From: Akkermansiaceae bacterium
GTDB taxonomy: Bacteria > Verrucomicrobiota > Verrucomicrobiia > Verrucomicrobiales > Akkermansiaceae
Assembly (NCBI GenBank): GCA_026421245.1
Contig: JAPKDJ010000034.1
Coordinates: 1-39,778, forward strand
Direction: 5' to 3'
Length of the DNA stretch: 39,778 nucleotides
Each line of letters starts with the position of its first letter. Position 1 is the stretch's first letter. Both the position numbers and the translations under genes were made by a program. The notes under the pieces were generated by a model. It ran no database searches. It was not told where the DNA came from and saw only the letters and a list, made by a program, of their open reading frames with translations. This document shows, in pieces, positions 14,780-22,894 of this stretch.

Positions 14780-15795
14780 AGTCCCTCAAAAAACACTTTT
14801 TCAAAAACGCTCCGCGAATCCTTTTCGGAGCGTTTTTCCTGTGCACCTCCTGCAAGGACGAGCCAAAGCCCGTCTCCTCACCGGAGGAACCCAAAACTCC
14901 CGAAACGGCGGCTCCTGCCCCCAAGGACACGCCCAAGCCTCCCGAAGAAGAGCCAAAAGCCGCCCATTCAAACAGCATCCGCTTCATGGCTTACAACATC
15001 GAGAACTACCTCACCATGACGAGGTATAAGAAAGGGGGCGTTAAAGAACTTACTTCAAAGGACCCCGGGGAAATCAAGGCTCTCGTCGAAATCATCGTCG
15101 ACGAAAAGCCCGACATCCTCGGCATTTGCGAAATTGGCACTCCCGAAGATCTCAAAGACCTCCAAACCCGTCTCAAGGATGCGGGACTTGATCTCCCACA
15201 CACTGTCCACGCCGGCGGAAGCGATACAACACGCCGCCTTGCCATCCTTTCGGCCCTCCCCATCACCGCCAACAACTCCCAGGACAACCTCCCCTTTCAG
15301 ATCGAAGGTCGCGAGCGCCTCATGGGACGCGGTATCCTCGATGTCACCATTGCCCTCCCAAATGGACCCACCCACTTCGTCGGTCTCCACCTCAAGTCGA
15401 AACGCGAAGTGGAAGATCTCGATCAGGCCGAAATTCGCCTCAATGAAGCACGCCTTGCCCGCTCACATTGTGATGCCATCCTCGCCAAGGATCCCAACGC
15501 CCGCATCGTCGTTTACGGCGACATGAACGACACCCGCAAAACTCCTCCCCTCTCCGCCCTTATGGGGCAATATCGATCCAAGGACTATATCGGAGACGTC
15601 TTTGCCAAAGACTCCCGCGGCGACCTCTGGACCCATTTTTGGTCCTATCAGCAACAATACTCGCGCTTCGACTGGGTCCTCGTTTCCCCCTCCGTTTACC
15701 CTGAGGTCAGTAAGGAACACTCCTACATCGCCGACCCCGAAAACTGGAACGACGCCTCGGACCACCGCGCCGTCGTCGTGACCTTCGGAAAGTAA
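14776..15795 (+). CDS. Lipoprotein with endonuclease/exonuclease/phosphatase domain
   Basis: 339 residues. An N-terminal signal ends at lipobox-like LCTSC (Cys26), followed by a Pro/Glu-rich linker (about 27-65). The rest is an EEP (DNase I-like) domain: MAYNIENYLT (start motif), ILGICEIG (metal-binding Glu), VGLHLKSKRE, VYGDMNDTRK (catalytic Asp/Asn), FDWVLVS, and a final ASDHRAVVVTF with the catalytic Asp-His. All core residues are present, so it should be an active phosphodiesterase or nuclease anchored outside the cytoplasmic membrane. Substrate is unknown. It is translationally coupled to tatA and convergent with the next gene (6 bp between). Confidence 0.87.
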   Translation: MKSLKKHFFKNAPRILFGAFFLCTSCKDEPKPVSSPEEPKTPETAAPAPKDTPKPPEEEPKAAHSNSIRFMAYNIENYLTMTRYKKGGVKELTSKDPGEIKALVEIIVDEKPDILGICEIGTPEDLKDLQTRLKDAGLDLPHTVHAGGSDTTRRLAILSALPITANNSQDNLPFQIEGRERLMGRGILDVTIALPNGPTHFVGLHLKSKREVEDLDQAEIRLNEARLARSHCDAILAKDPNARIVVYGDMNDTRKTPPLSALMGQYRSKDYIGDVFAKDSRGDLWTHFWSYQQQYSRFDWVLVSPSVYPEVSKEHSYIADPENWNDASDHRAVVVTFGK

Positions 15796-15801
15796 AAATC
15801 A

Positions 15802-16443
15802 CTACTTCCCGCCGATCCAGGCAACCGCTCCCGGAACGATCTTTCGCCAAACACTCGCCCTCACCAGATTCGCCAGTTTCTCTCCTTCCGACTTTCTTGG
15901 AACCAGCGGAGTCTCTTCCAACATCTCCGAGACCGCGCTCGCGGCAGCCCGTTCCACCGGCAGCGTCAGCCATAAAAAGATCGTCGCCAGTCCCAACGAA
16001 GCCGCCACGAGTCCAATCGCCATCCCGGGTGTAATTGCCCGCACCGCAATTGCGAAGAACATCACAATCGTGGTGAATGCCGGCATCGCCGAGCCAAACT
16101 TCACCGCCCATGTTCGCCAACCCACCACCTTCTCCTGCCGCCGGGCCATCAACACCAGTCCTGCCAGAAGCCCCGCCTCCGCAACATCACGGGCCAGCTT
16201 CGATTCCGCCAACCTCGGAGGAAGGACCAATCTCTCAGGCCCTAGCACCATGAAGGGCCGCTTCTTCACCTGAAGATTCACCGATTCCGCCTTCCCCTTC
16301 TTGAGCACCCGCTCAACCAATTCCTGCCCGCTGAGCGAAACTTCCACATCTCCCTCCCTGCGTAGGATTCCGCTGCTCATGAACTTCCGGACAAGAAATG
16401 ATCCCAACACTGGTAGCAGACCTAAAAGGAGTAAAAATTTCAT
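15802..16443 (-). CDS. Degenerate YugP-like (Zn_peptidase_2) membrane protein lacking HEXXH
   Basis: 213 residues. The order of elements follows YugP-type zinc metallopeptidases: N-terminal membrane helix, SGQELVERVLKKG, a strand pair ending ERLVLPPRLAES, then a helix pair and LWLTLPVERAAASAV near the end (compare the family's LPVEFNAS). Where the family has the zinc motif (VASHEVGHA), this protein reads VAEAGLLAGLVLM, so no zinc ligands remain. It would then be a non-catalytic membrane homologue. The similarity was judged by eye and needs a profile search. It has its own upstream region and is divergent from the OmpA-domain gene. Confidence 0.55.
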   Translation of the reverse strand: MKFLLLLGLLPVLGSFLVRKFMSSGILRREGDVEVSLSGQELVERVLKKGKAESVNLQVKKRPFMVLGPERLVLPPRLAESKLARDVAEAGLLAGLVLMARRQEKVVGWRTWAVKFGSAMPAFTTIVMFFAIAVRAITPGMAIGLVAASLGLATIFLWLTLPVERAAASAVSEMLEETPLVPRKSEGEKLANLVRASVWRKIVPGAVAWIGGK

Positions 16444-16545
16444 TCGAATTGATTTCCAATACCCTCGCCTCTAATCCGTGACTTTTAAATTTCATTTTTC
16501 ACCTTTTCCTCCAAACTCCGCCTCCGCACCTAAGAACACCTCGTC

Positions 16546-17709
16546 ATGTCAGAAGAAAACGAAGACCGTCAGGCCCAGTCATCCACCGTCACTCCGGCAT
16601 CCAATCAAAACCTCATTATTGGAATTGTCATGGGAGCCGGCGTTCTCCTCCTGCTCCTTCTCGTGATCAGCCAGCAGCTGAACAAGGACCCGGAGCCAGC
16701 GGAAAACAAGGAGATCGCTGCCCTCAAAAAGGATCTCGAAGATCGCAAGAGCCGCAACGAAGCACTCCGCTATGCCAGCGTCCCCGGAGTAGGCCAAAGC
16801 CCCGACGCTCTCGTCACCCAGATCAAGTCGGACACCGAAGCCCTCGCCCGCCTCGTCAATGCCTCCGCCAGCGACGCCGCCATGCTTCAAACCGCCCAAG
16901 AAAACGCCCGCCTCCTCAGCAATCGCGTCACCGCCCTCGAAAATCAACTTCGTCAGACCCAGGCCGATGCCACCCGTGCCCACAGCTTGGAAAGCGAGCT
17001 CAATGCCGCCCGCCAGGCGGCCAACGGCATGGTCAGCAAATCCCAAGTCGATTCCCTTCGCGATCAACTCGCCCTCGCCAAGAACGACCGCGACGGCTTC
17101 CAAACCGAGATAAACCAACTCCGTGCCAAAGAAGGCACAATGGTCGACGCTAACGCGTATGCTTTGCTTAAGGCCGAGGTCGATCAGCTTCGCAAAGACA
17201 ATGCTCTCTCGAGTGATGGAATCCATCAGAATGAAAACGTGTTGGCCAAGCTCGCCGATGCCAAACTCTTCGTGACCAAGGACGCCCTTTCGCCACGGGC
17301 CATCGCTCTCTACCGCGAACTCACGCGAATTGAACCAGAAGATCACCGAGCACGCCTCCAAACCTACACCCGGATCGATACCCAGTTGAAAGCCGGCGTC
17401 GGTGAAGCCATCACTTTCAAAAGCGGAAGCGCAGACATCGCCCTTGAGCATGAAACCCACATTAAGGAAATGGCCTCCGCAGCGGCCCCAAATACCTTCT
17501 TCCTCGTCGTGGGTTACGCCTCCCCTTCCGGCGACTCCAAGACCAATGAAGAACTCTCCTCCCAACGCACCACTCGCGTTGCCTCCATGGTCAACCACCT
17601 CAAAAAAGAAGGACAAGCTGTCCAGGCCGTCTATCTCGGCGAAGGAAACCGCTTCGGTCCCGATGATGCGCCCAACCAGGTTTGCGAAATTTGGCAGATC
17701 CGCCCGTAA
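16546..17709 (+). CDS. Membrane-anchored coiled-coil protein with OmpA/MotB C-terminal domain
   Basis: 387 residues. A short cytoplasmic N-terminus is followed by one transmembrane helix (about 23-41, LIIGIVMGAGVLLLLLLV), a long predicted coiled coil (about 55-235, rich in Ala, Glu, Gln and Arg heptads) and an OmpA-like domain: AITFKSGSADIALEHE, FFLVVGYASPSGD, SSQRTTRVASMVNHLKKEG, VYLGEGNRFG. Such domains bind peptidoglycan, so the protein probably ties the inner membrane to the wall. A long open frame also exists on the opposite strand, but the plus frame has the domain matches and C-rich third positions. A terminator follows at 17729. Confidence 0.85.
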   Translation: MSEENEDRQAQSSTVTPASNQNLIIGIVMGAGVLLLLLLVISQQLNKDPEPAENKEIAALKKDLEDRKSRNEALRYASVPGVGQSPDALVTQIKSDTEALARLVNASASDAAMLQTAQENARLLSNRVTALENQLRQTQADATRAHSLESELNAARQAANGMVSKSQVDSLRDQLALAKNDRDGFQTEINQLRAKEGTMVDANAYALLKAEVDQLRKDNALSSDGIHQNENVLAKLADAKLFVTKDALSPRAIALYRELTRIEPEDHRARLQTYTRIDTQLKAGVGEAITFKSGSADIALEHETHIKEMASAAAPNTFFLVVGYASPSGDSKTNEELSSQRTTRVASMVNHLKKEGQAVQAVYLGEGNRFGPDDAPNQVCEIWQIRP

Positions 17710-17728
17710 GTTCTCATTCATCCCTTTC

Positions 17729-17758
17729 AAAAAGGCGGCCACCAAGGTCGCCTTTTTT
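17729..17758 (+). terminator. Intrinsic terminator after the OmpA-domain gene
   Basis: The inverted repeat AAAGGCGGCC ... GGTCGCCTTT (10 bp, one G-T pair) with a 5-base loop is followed by TTT. It starts 20 bp after the stop codon. Confidence 0.8.
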
Positions 17759-17822
17759 CGTGCCCCAAAGTCATTTCACGCTTTCTTCGATCCGATAAAT
17801 TTGCGGACATGAAAAAAACTTC

Positions 17823-17936
17823 CTAAATCACTGCCCTAAAACCGGACTCCTCATGCTTCGCGATCACGTCGGGCACAGATTCGATTTCAACATCGACCGC
17901 TCCCCGGCAGCGAGACGTGCTCCTCCAACAGGACAT
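17823..17936 (-). other. Short possible coding remnant in a 250 bp gap
   Basis: Between the two terminators in 17759-18008 I find no recognisable gene. One 37-codon minus-strand frame (ATG 17936 to a stop at 17823) contains GAVDVEIESVPDVIAKHEES, which looks protein-like, but it lies after a terminator and has no family match I know. It may be a leftover of a lost gene. Confidence 0.2.
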
Positions 17937-17950
17937 CGCAACCTCCCACA

Positions 17951-17986
17951 AAAAACCGCCTGATCCGTTTCCGAATCAGGCGGTTG
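17951..17986 (-). terminator. Intrinsic terminator of the lipoprotein pair
   Basis: On the minus strand, AACCGCCTGAT ... ATCAGGCGGTT forms an 11 bp perfect stem that can extend to a GAAA tetraloop and is followed by TTTT. It lies 22 bp after the 46-residue lipoprotein gene, which supports that tiny gene being transcribed. Confidence 0.88.
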
Positions 17987-18008
17987 GTCTATCGTCAGGT
18001 GAGATCTT

Positions 18009-18149
18009 TCACTTGGTGCCGCCAGGAATGACGATACCCGGATCCTGATACGAGACATCTGGATTTACGCTGGCTCCAGGATTGGATCCACAACTCGCAA
18101 GTCCGGCAAGGGTCGCTACGAGAGCGATCATTTTTAGTAGTGTTATCAT
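18009..18149 (-). CDS. 46-residue lipoprotein
   Basis: A small gene from ATG 18149 to TGA 18009. The signal MITLLKMIALVATLAGLASC ends at a lipobox Cys20, followed by GSNPGASVNP and a short tail ending IPGGTK. It begins 9 bp after the stop of the larger lipoprotein gene at 18159 and is followed by a strong terminator, so the pair is one transcript. Function unknown. The mature part is only 27 residues, so it may serve as a small envelope factor, or be a shortened relic of a larger protein. Confidence 0.65.
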   Translation of the reverse strand: MITLLKMIALVATLAGLASCGSNPGASVNPDVSYQDPGIVIPGGTK

Positions 18150-18158
18150 GAAAAAATT

Positions 18159-18980
18159 CTAATCCCGCGCACGCACGTTCGGCGCGTCCGCGAAAGCGCG
18201 GGCCCTGCCCCGTTGTCCCACCTCGGCCCATGGCTCACGACCTTTTTCGGTATAAAGAGCGAGACCCACCACACCCACATTTCGGGTATTGCCGTGACGC
18301 AGGTTCGCGTAGGAACTTGCCACCGAAGAAAACTTAAACGTCGCCACCGCTTCGTGACTGGTGCGAAATCCCTGCACTGTCAGAGTTTTCTTAGGATTAA
18401 TAATGTAACCCCGCTTCTTCGTCGAAGCCGGCTGGCCATCAATCACATCCAGTCCATCGACACTCATCACAACCTCAATACGAGCACTACTGATGTTCTT
18501 TACTTTCAATTGATACTCGCGCCCTTTTTTTCCAATCACAAATCGTCCACCACGCCACCAGTAATTGTCGAGCCCTCCCCAGCCACTGATCATGCCCCAC
18601 TCGATCAATCCGCCAGCGGCCTTTTGCATTCCCTTTCCCTTCGTTCGCCGATCCACTCCCATCTCCTTCGCTCCCTCGTTGTTATTGTAGCGAATGGTCG
18701 TGAGATACGCCGGCTTCGCACCTGCCCGCTCAAAGTTTGTGTAGGTCATTACCGAGCCGACCTCCCGCCCCCAGCCCGTCGCAATTCCCGTGCGGGATCT
18801 AGCCTTTTGCGTCTCGAGTTTTGCTGTCGCAGGTGCCCCAGCTTTCATCATCCCATCAGCCTCCATCATTGGAGAAGTTAACGGAATAGGAGTATCTCCA
18901 GGCAGGCTCGTACAACTGGCTAGAAACCATCCAAAGGTCCCTACCGTCACGCACATCCGTAAAAGGTTAGTCACTCTCAT
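18159..18980 (-). CDS. Lipoprotein of unknown function, 273 residues
   Basis: The signal peptide ends at FLASC (Cys23). The mature protein has a low-complexity N-terminal part, then a beta-rich region with NYWWRGGRFVIGKKGREYQ, ARIEVVMSVDGLDVIDGQ and KKTLTVQGFRTSHEAVATF. This resembles verrucomicrobial surface lipoproteins of undefined role. The IEVVMSVDGLDVIDG stretch suggests an Ig-like or jelly-roll fold (inference). It is divergent from the L,D-transpeptidase and co-transcribed with the 46-residue lipoprotein downstream. No enzymatic motif seen. Confidence 0.8.
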   Translation of the reverse strand: MRVTNLLRMCVTVGTFGWFLASCTSLPGDTPIPLTSPMMEADGMMKAGAPATAKLETQKARSRTGIATGWGREVGSVMTYTNFERAGAKPAYLTTIRYNNNEGAKEMGVDRRTKGKGMQKAAGGLIEWGMISGWGGLDNYWWRGGRFVIGKKGREYQLKVKNISSARIEVVMSVDGLDVIDGQPASTKKRGYIINPKKTLTVQGFRTSHEAVATFKFSSVASSYANLRHGNTRNVGVVGLALYTEKGREPWAEVGQRGRARAFADAPNVRARD

Positions 18981-19075
18981 GTCGATGCTAGAAAACTAGC
19001 ACTAAGGCTCCACGTCAACCTAAATGCTGTTTTTTTAACAGACATTCCTTCATGTTAGTTTACCTTCTTGTTTCC

Positions 19076-19103
19076 TTGACCTCTTCCGATCTACTGTTAA
19101 TAA
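19076..19103 (+). promoter_or_regulatory. Probable promoter of the L,D-transpeptidase gene
   Basis: TTGACC (19076-19081) is a near-perfect -35 element. The best -10 candidate is TAATAA (19098-19103) at a 16 bp spacing, a weak match. The expected start point lies about 8 bases before ATG 19118. Confidence 0.35.
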
Positions 19104-19117
19104 ACCAGACGCGGTAA

Positions 19118-19780
19118 ATGAAAGTAACATACGTTCTCCCCCTCCTCATCTCCGCAACTGCGGGTTTCTTTCTTGCCAGCTGTGGTAGCGACTCCACCAC
19201 GTTCCAGCCCAACCCCGATCAAAAAGTCATCGAGACAGCTACAAAGGTCATCAACCCATACCCTCAGGGCTCCTACGGGCATTTCAAATATGACTCTTAT
19301 CCCGGAACCACCCGCACTTGGAAAAACCACCAACTGATTGCTGACGCCAACTCCTCGAACACCAACCTGAAAATTAACCTTACCACCCAACGGGGCTTCC
19401 TCCTAGTCAATGATGATATTGCCATGGATTACCGGATTTCCACTGGTCGTTCGACCCATAAAACTCCAACCGGAAACTTCAGCATCACCGAAAAGCTCAA
19501 AGACAAACGCTCTAATCTCTACGGAAAGATCTTCGACTCCAATGGCGACGTCGTCAAAATCGAAGCCGATACCCGCATAGACATAGTCCCCCCCGGAGGC
19601 GAATTCCTGGGTGCAAGTATGTCCTATTGGATGCGACTCACCAAAACCGGCATCGGCATGCATCAAGGGAAAGTTAGCCATCGCTATGCCTCGCACGGCT
19701 GTATCCGCACCCACTCCTCCGCCGTTTCCGTTGTCTTTTCCAAGACCCAGATCGGCACTCCGGTCACCGTAACCGACTGA
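19118..19780 (+). CDS. L,D-transpeptidase lipoprotein (YkuD domain)
   Basis: 220 residues. The signal ends at FLASC (Cys22). The YkuD catalytic core is present: MDYRISTGRSTHKTPTGNF (typical of the fold), GMHQG (His182) and the catalytic SHGCIR motif with His193 and Cys195. These enzymes make 3-3 cross-links in peptidoglycan or attach proteins to it. The lipid anchor would hold it in the periplasm. Some 300 bp follow without a gene. The substrate type cannot be told from sequence. Confidence 0.92.
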   Translation: MKVTYVLPLLISATAGFFLASCGSDSTTFQPNPDQKVIETATKVINPYPQGSYGHFKYDSYPGTTRTWKNHQLIADANSSNTNLKINLTTQRGFLLVNDDIAMDYRISTGRSTHKTPTGNFSITEKLKDKRSNLYGKIFDSNGDVVKIEADTRIDIVPPGGEFLGASMSYWMRLTKTGIGMHQGKVSHRYASHGCIRTHSSAVSVVFSKTQIGTPVTVTD

Positions 19781-20060
19781 GCGCGGCCATCACCGAAAAG
19801 ATCGGTCAACAAACGCTCTGCCATCTTTGAAACCACCTGCCACAAAGAAAAACGTGTCCATAGAGCCGACCACCGCAAGGATAGGGGCCCACGTGACAAG
19901 TATCCCGGCGCTTCCTCCCCCCTTCTAGAGGGGCATGACCGAAGGCGGCATATGTTCTCCACACAAGGTGACTCCACAGATCTATGCCAAAGTCAAAAAG
20001 GTCACTCCGGTGGTCGTTGTTCCCTAGAACCAGCTAATCTCTTTAAACCAAAAACGCGGA
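19781..20060. other. Gene-free stretch
   Basis: With the terminator that follows, this gap is 323 bp between two convergent genes. I find no supported gene. Only short, weak inverted repeats are seen (ACCGA/TCGGT near 19792 and CCCCT/AGGGG near 19920). Confidence 0.4.
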
Positions 20061-20088
20061 CCCCAAAAGGAACTCATTCTTTTGTGGG
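20061..20088 (-). terminator. Possible terminator of leuA
   Basis: Fifteen bases past the leuA stop, an inverted repeat CCCACAAAAG/CTTTTGGGG (9 bp with one bulge) is followed, after a few bases, by TTTTT on the minus strand. The gap before the T-run makes it a weak example. Confidence 0.4.
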
Positions 20089-20103
20089 ATCTGTTTCCCC
20101 AAT

Positions 20104-21774
20104 TTATCGAAGGAGGTTCCAGGCACAAACAAGCGCTTTCACCCCAGCCATCTCAATCGAGGGATCGACACCCACACCCCAGAGAATGGTCCCGTCGTCC
20201 TTACGTAGCTGGACGTATGCAGCAGCGTCCGAACTGGATCCGCCACGAACGGCATGTGAACGGTAGTCGGTGAGTGTAAAATCCTTGAGCCCTGATTTTT
20301 CGAGTCCTTGGACAAAGGAATTGATGGGACCATTCCCCACGCCCTCCACCGACATTCCAACGCGATCTACTTCGATGATCACCTTACAGGCGACGTCGCC
20401 GCGGCCCGCACTGTGGTGATCAATCTCATAGTCGTTGAGCACCATATGGGAGGAAACGTTCACAAATTCCTCAAAGAAAACCTTCCCAACCTCCTCGGCC
20501 GAGAGTTCCTCACTCCGTTCGTCAGCGAGGTCATAGATCCGCTTTCCAACCTGCGGATGCATCGTCTTGGGCAGATCGTATCCGTGCTCCTGGTCGATGA
20601 TGTATGCCACTCCACCTTTCCCAGACTGGGAGTTGATTCGGACAATCGCCTCGTAGCTCCGCCCGATGTCATGCGGATCGATGGTCAGGTAGGGAACCCC
20701 CCACTTGCCACCCTCCTCCTTCATGCGACGGTCGAGGCCTTTCTTAATTGCATCCTGATGGCTTCCCGAAAATGCGGTGAAGACCAACTCGCCCGCGTAG
20801 GGCTGGCGATCGGGAACACTCATTCGTGTCGTCCGTTCGTAGACTTCACGCAAACTGGACAGATTGGAAAAATTCAAGCCCGTCTCAATTCCGTGGCTGT
20901 TCATGTTCAAAGCCACAATCACAATATCGAGATTACCGGTGCGTTCACCATTCCCGAAAAGCGTTCCTTCCACCCGGTCTGCCCCGGCCATCAAACCCAA
21001 CTCAGTCGCCGCGACCCCGGTCCCCCGGTCGTTATGCGTGTGGAGTGAAATGATCACCGAATCACGTTTGGAAATATTCCGGCACATCCACTCGATCTGG
21101 TCGGCGTGAATATTCGGCGTTGTCCACTCGACCGTCGCGGGGAGATTTAAAATAAGCTTCTTCTCCGGCGTTGGCTCCCAAACATCAATCACGGCCTCGC
21201 AGCACTCGAGGGCAAAATCCAATTCGGTATCAGAGAAACTCTCGGGCGAGTATTGCAGAACAATCTCGGTCTCCGGAATAGTTGGAACCAATTCCTTCAC
21301 CACTTCGGCGCCCGTCACCGCAATCGCCTTAATATCCTCGCGAGAGGCGTCACCAAAAGTCACACGACGCTGCAAGGTGCTCGTCGAATTGTAGATATGC
21401 ACCACCGCCCGGCGCGCACCCTTGATTGCTTCAAAGGTTCGCTCGATTAAATGACGACGCGTTTGCACCAGCACCTGCACCGTCACGTCTTCGGGAATGC
21501 GGTCCTCGTCAATCAGGCGGCGCATGAAGGCGAATTCGGTATCGCTCGCCGAAGGAAAGCCAATCTCAATTTCTTTGAAGCCCACACTTACGAGGAGGTC
21601 AAACATCTCCAGTTTCTCTTCCACGCTCATGGGAATGGGAAGAGCCTGATTGCCGTCGCGTAGGTCGACGGAGCACCAGATCGGAGCTTCGGCAATGACA
21701 CGGTCGGGCCACGTCCGGTCGGGCAAAGCGACAACCGGAAACGGGCGATATTTGGTAATGGAGTCGGATTTCAT
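20104..21774 (-). CDS. leuA: 2-isopropylmalate synthase, long form
   Basis: 556 residues, the length of the LeuA type found in actinobacteria and fungi rather than the shorter E. coli type. It condenses acetyl-CoA with 2-oxoisovalerate, the first step of leucine synthesis. Motifs: WCSVDLRDGNQAL near 33-45, GFKEIEIGFPSAS, the metal-binding SLHTHNDRGTGVA, and GNGERTGN. The C-terminal regulatory LeuA dimer part with GVGNGPINSFVQGLEK and DYRSHAVRGGSSSDA is intact, so leucine feedback inhibition is expected. No other leu genes lie nearby. A long structured leader lies upstream. Confidence 0.97.
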   Translation of the reverse strand: MKSDSITKYRPFPVVALPDRTWPDRVIAEAPIWCSVDLRDGNQALPIPMSVEEKLEMFDLLVSVGFKEIEIGFPSASDTEFAFMRRLIDEDRIPEDVTVQVLVQTRRHLIERTFEAIKGARRAVVHIYNSTSTLQRRVTFGDASREDIKAIAVTGAEVVKELVPTIPETEIVLQYSPESFSDTELDFALECCEAVIDVWEPTPEKKLILNLPATVEWTTPNIHADQIEWMCRNISKRDSVIISLHTHNDRGTGVAATELGLMAGADRVEGTLFGNGERTGNLDIVIVALNMNSHGIETGLNFSNLSSLREVYERTTRMSVPDRQPYAGELVFTAFSGSHQDAIKKGLDRRMKEEGGKWGVPYLTIDPHDIGRSYEAIVRINSQSGKGGVAYIIDQEHGYDLPKTMHPQVGKRIYDLADERSEELSAEEVGKVFFEEFVNVSSHMVLNDYEIDHHSAGRGDVACKVIIEVDRVGMSVEGVGNGPINSFVQGLEKSGLKDFTLTDYRSHAVRGGSSSDAAAYVQLRKDDGTILWGVGVDPSIEMAGVKALVCAWNLLR

Positions 21775-22255
21775 CGTCTCGGTTAGTTCTGTTTCAAACG
21801 AAACACACCGGCACTTCTGAAAGGAAACGTGTCCTCTTTGAAATTAAATCCGACCGATCAATCAACGGAGGTTGGAAAATGGCTCAAAGGAAACACAGCG
21901 ACTTCGAACTCTTGTTAGAGTCCGAGTCGCAATCCTAGAAGAAGAGCCAAAGTAAGCTTCACGGGGGCAAGACAAACCCAGCGGGCCAAGTTTGTCACCC
22001 CCAAAAGTGTCGATCTCTCCTCCTGACTCTTCGACCTCTTCACGGGAGAGCGCCTGCACCGATCCATCTGTGAATGGCACAATCCCTTTGCCCGGCGATC
22101 ACTTGTGGTATTTTTCACGTCTCACTGCTTCTGAAAAATTGCTGAATCAATCTCCTTAGCCACATACCTTTGAACCCTTGATGACAGGCTCGCGTTCAAA
22201 GCAACCTTCACAAATTCCTTCCCATTTCCCCGCCCCGATTTCATCTTCCCCGCAC
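21775..22255. other. About 480 bp gene-free leader between leuA and the YbjN-like gene
   Basis: The divergent intergenic region holds no gene I can support. Two overlapping minus-strand frames of 67 and 72 codons run through it but have no family match, and they cover the inverted repeats described separately. The rest looks like ordinary non-coding DNA. Confidence 0.5.
21880..22050. promoter_or_regulatory. Cluster of three inverted repeats upstream of leuA, candidate structured RNA
   Basis: First repeat, 21880-21949: outer arms TGGCTC/GAGCCA, then AGGA/TCCT pairing, then GCGACT/AGTCGC and ACTCT/AGAGT around a TGTT loop, giving a 70 nt long hairpin. Second, 21963-22002: GGGGG/CCCCC, GACAAA/TTTGTC and an inner CCC-AGC-GGG. 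Third, 22015-22050: CTCTCC/GGAGAG with a longer loop. The base lies about 105 bp upstream of the leuA start. It could be a leuA leader element or an independent RNA on either strand. It does not match any riboswitch, T-box, tmRNA or 6S layout I know. Confidence 0.4.
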
Positions 22256-22777
22256 ATGGCCATCTCCCGACAACTCCACTCCGTCATCGACGCCTTCGGC
22301 AAACAAGGCTGGCACTGCGAACCCGTCGAAAACCGCGAAGTCGTTACCACCGCCTTCGAGGCCCACCACACCCACATTCACCTCCACGCCCAGGCCTTCC
22401 CGAATCTAAATGCCCTCTCGATCGTCGCCGAGTCACCGATGAGCTTCGACGAGGATCGCCAACCCTTCGCGCTTGAACTCATTATGCGCGCCAACAAACA
22501 ACTCACCCTTGGAAGCTTTGAATATGACCTCGACCGTTCTCTCGTTGTCTTCCGCATCACCAACCTCTTCGAAAAGGAAGTCTACGACGCCGACATCATC
22601 TCCTCCATGGTCCACTGCGCCATCGCCGAGCTCGACCGTATCGTTCCCCTCGCCGGCGTGATCAACCGCACCTCCGATGACCTCCTCGAGGACATCTCCA
22701 TCCCCCTCCTCCTCGAACGCGAAGACCTCCTCCCCCCCGTCCCGGAAATGGACGAGAGTGAAGAAGAGGAACTTTGA
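22256..22777 (+). CDS. YbjN domain protein
   Basis: 173 residues from ATG 22256. The layout matches YbjN-type proteins: an N-terminal helix (VIDAFGKQGW), a strand-rich core (HIHLHAQAFPNLNALSIVAE), a helix with LELIMRANKQLTLGSFEYD, then strands SLVVFRITNLF and a helix with MVHCAIAELDRIVPLA. The C-terminus is acidic (PEMDESEEEEL). YbjN proteins act as type III secretion chaperone-like or sensory regulators in enterobacteria; here the role is unknown. Family assignment is by overall pattern, not a unique motif. A start at 22178 is possible but adds a low-complexity tail with no homology I recognise. Confidence 0.6.
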   Translation: MAISRQLHSVIDAFGKQGWHCEPVENREVVTTAFEAHHTHIHLHAQAFPNLNALSIVAESPMSFDEDRQPFALELIMRANKQLTLGSFEYDLDRSLVVFRITNLFEKEVYDADIISSMVHCAIAELDRIVPLAGVINRTSDDLLEDISIPLLLEREDLLPPVPEMDESEEEEL

Positions 22778-22894
22778 AACCCAAGAATTCACCATCCCAG
22801 AGAGATGCGACCTACGCAAACCCAACCCAACACGCAGGAGTAAGCTAACGGGCCCTGTTTCCCGTCAATTCTCCGCTCCCAGGACTCAACGTTT

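Noticed and set aside
16579-17745. Long open frame (about 388 codons) on the minus strand opposite the OmpA-domain gene
   Set aside because: It mirrors the plus-strand gene. The plus frame has the domain motifs and third-position C bias; the minus product is a Gly/Val-rich sequence without any motif.
21775-22118. T-box or leucine attenuator with leader peptide before leuA
   Set aside because: No T-box core sequence and no leucine-run leader peptide ahead of a terminator. The repeats are reported only as an unassigned structure.
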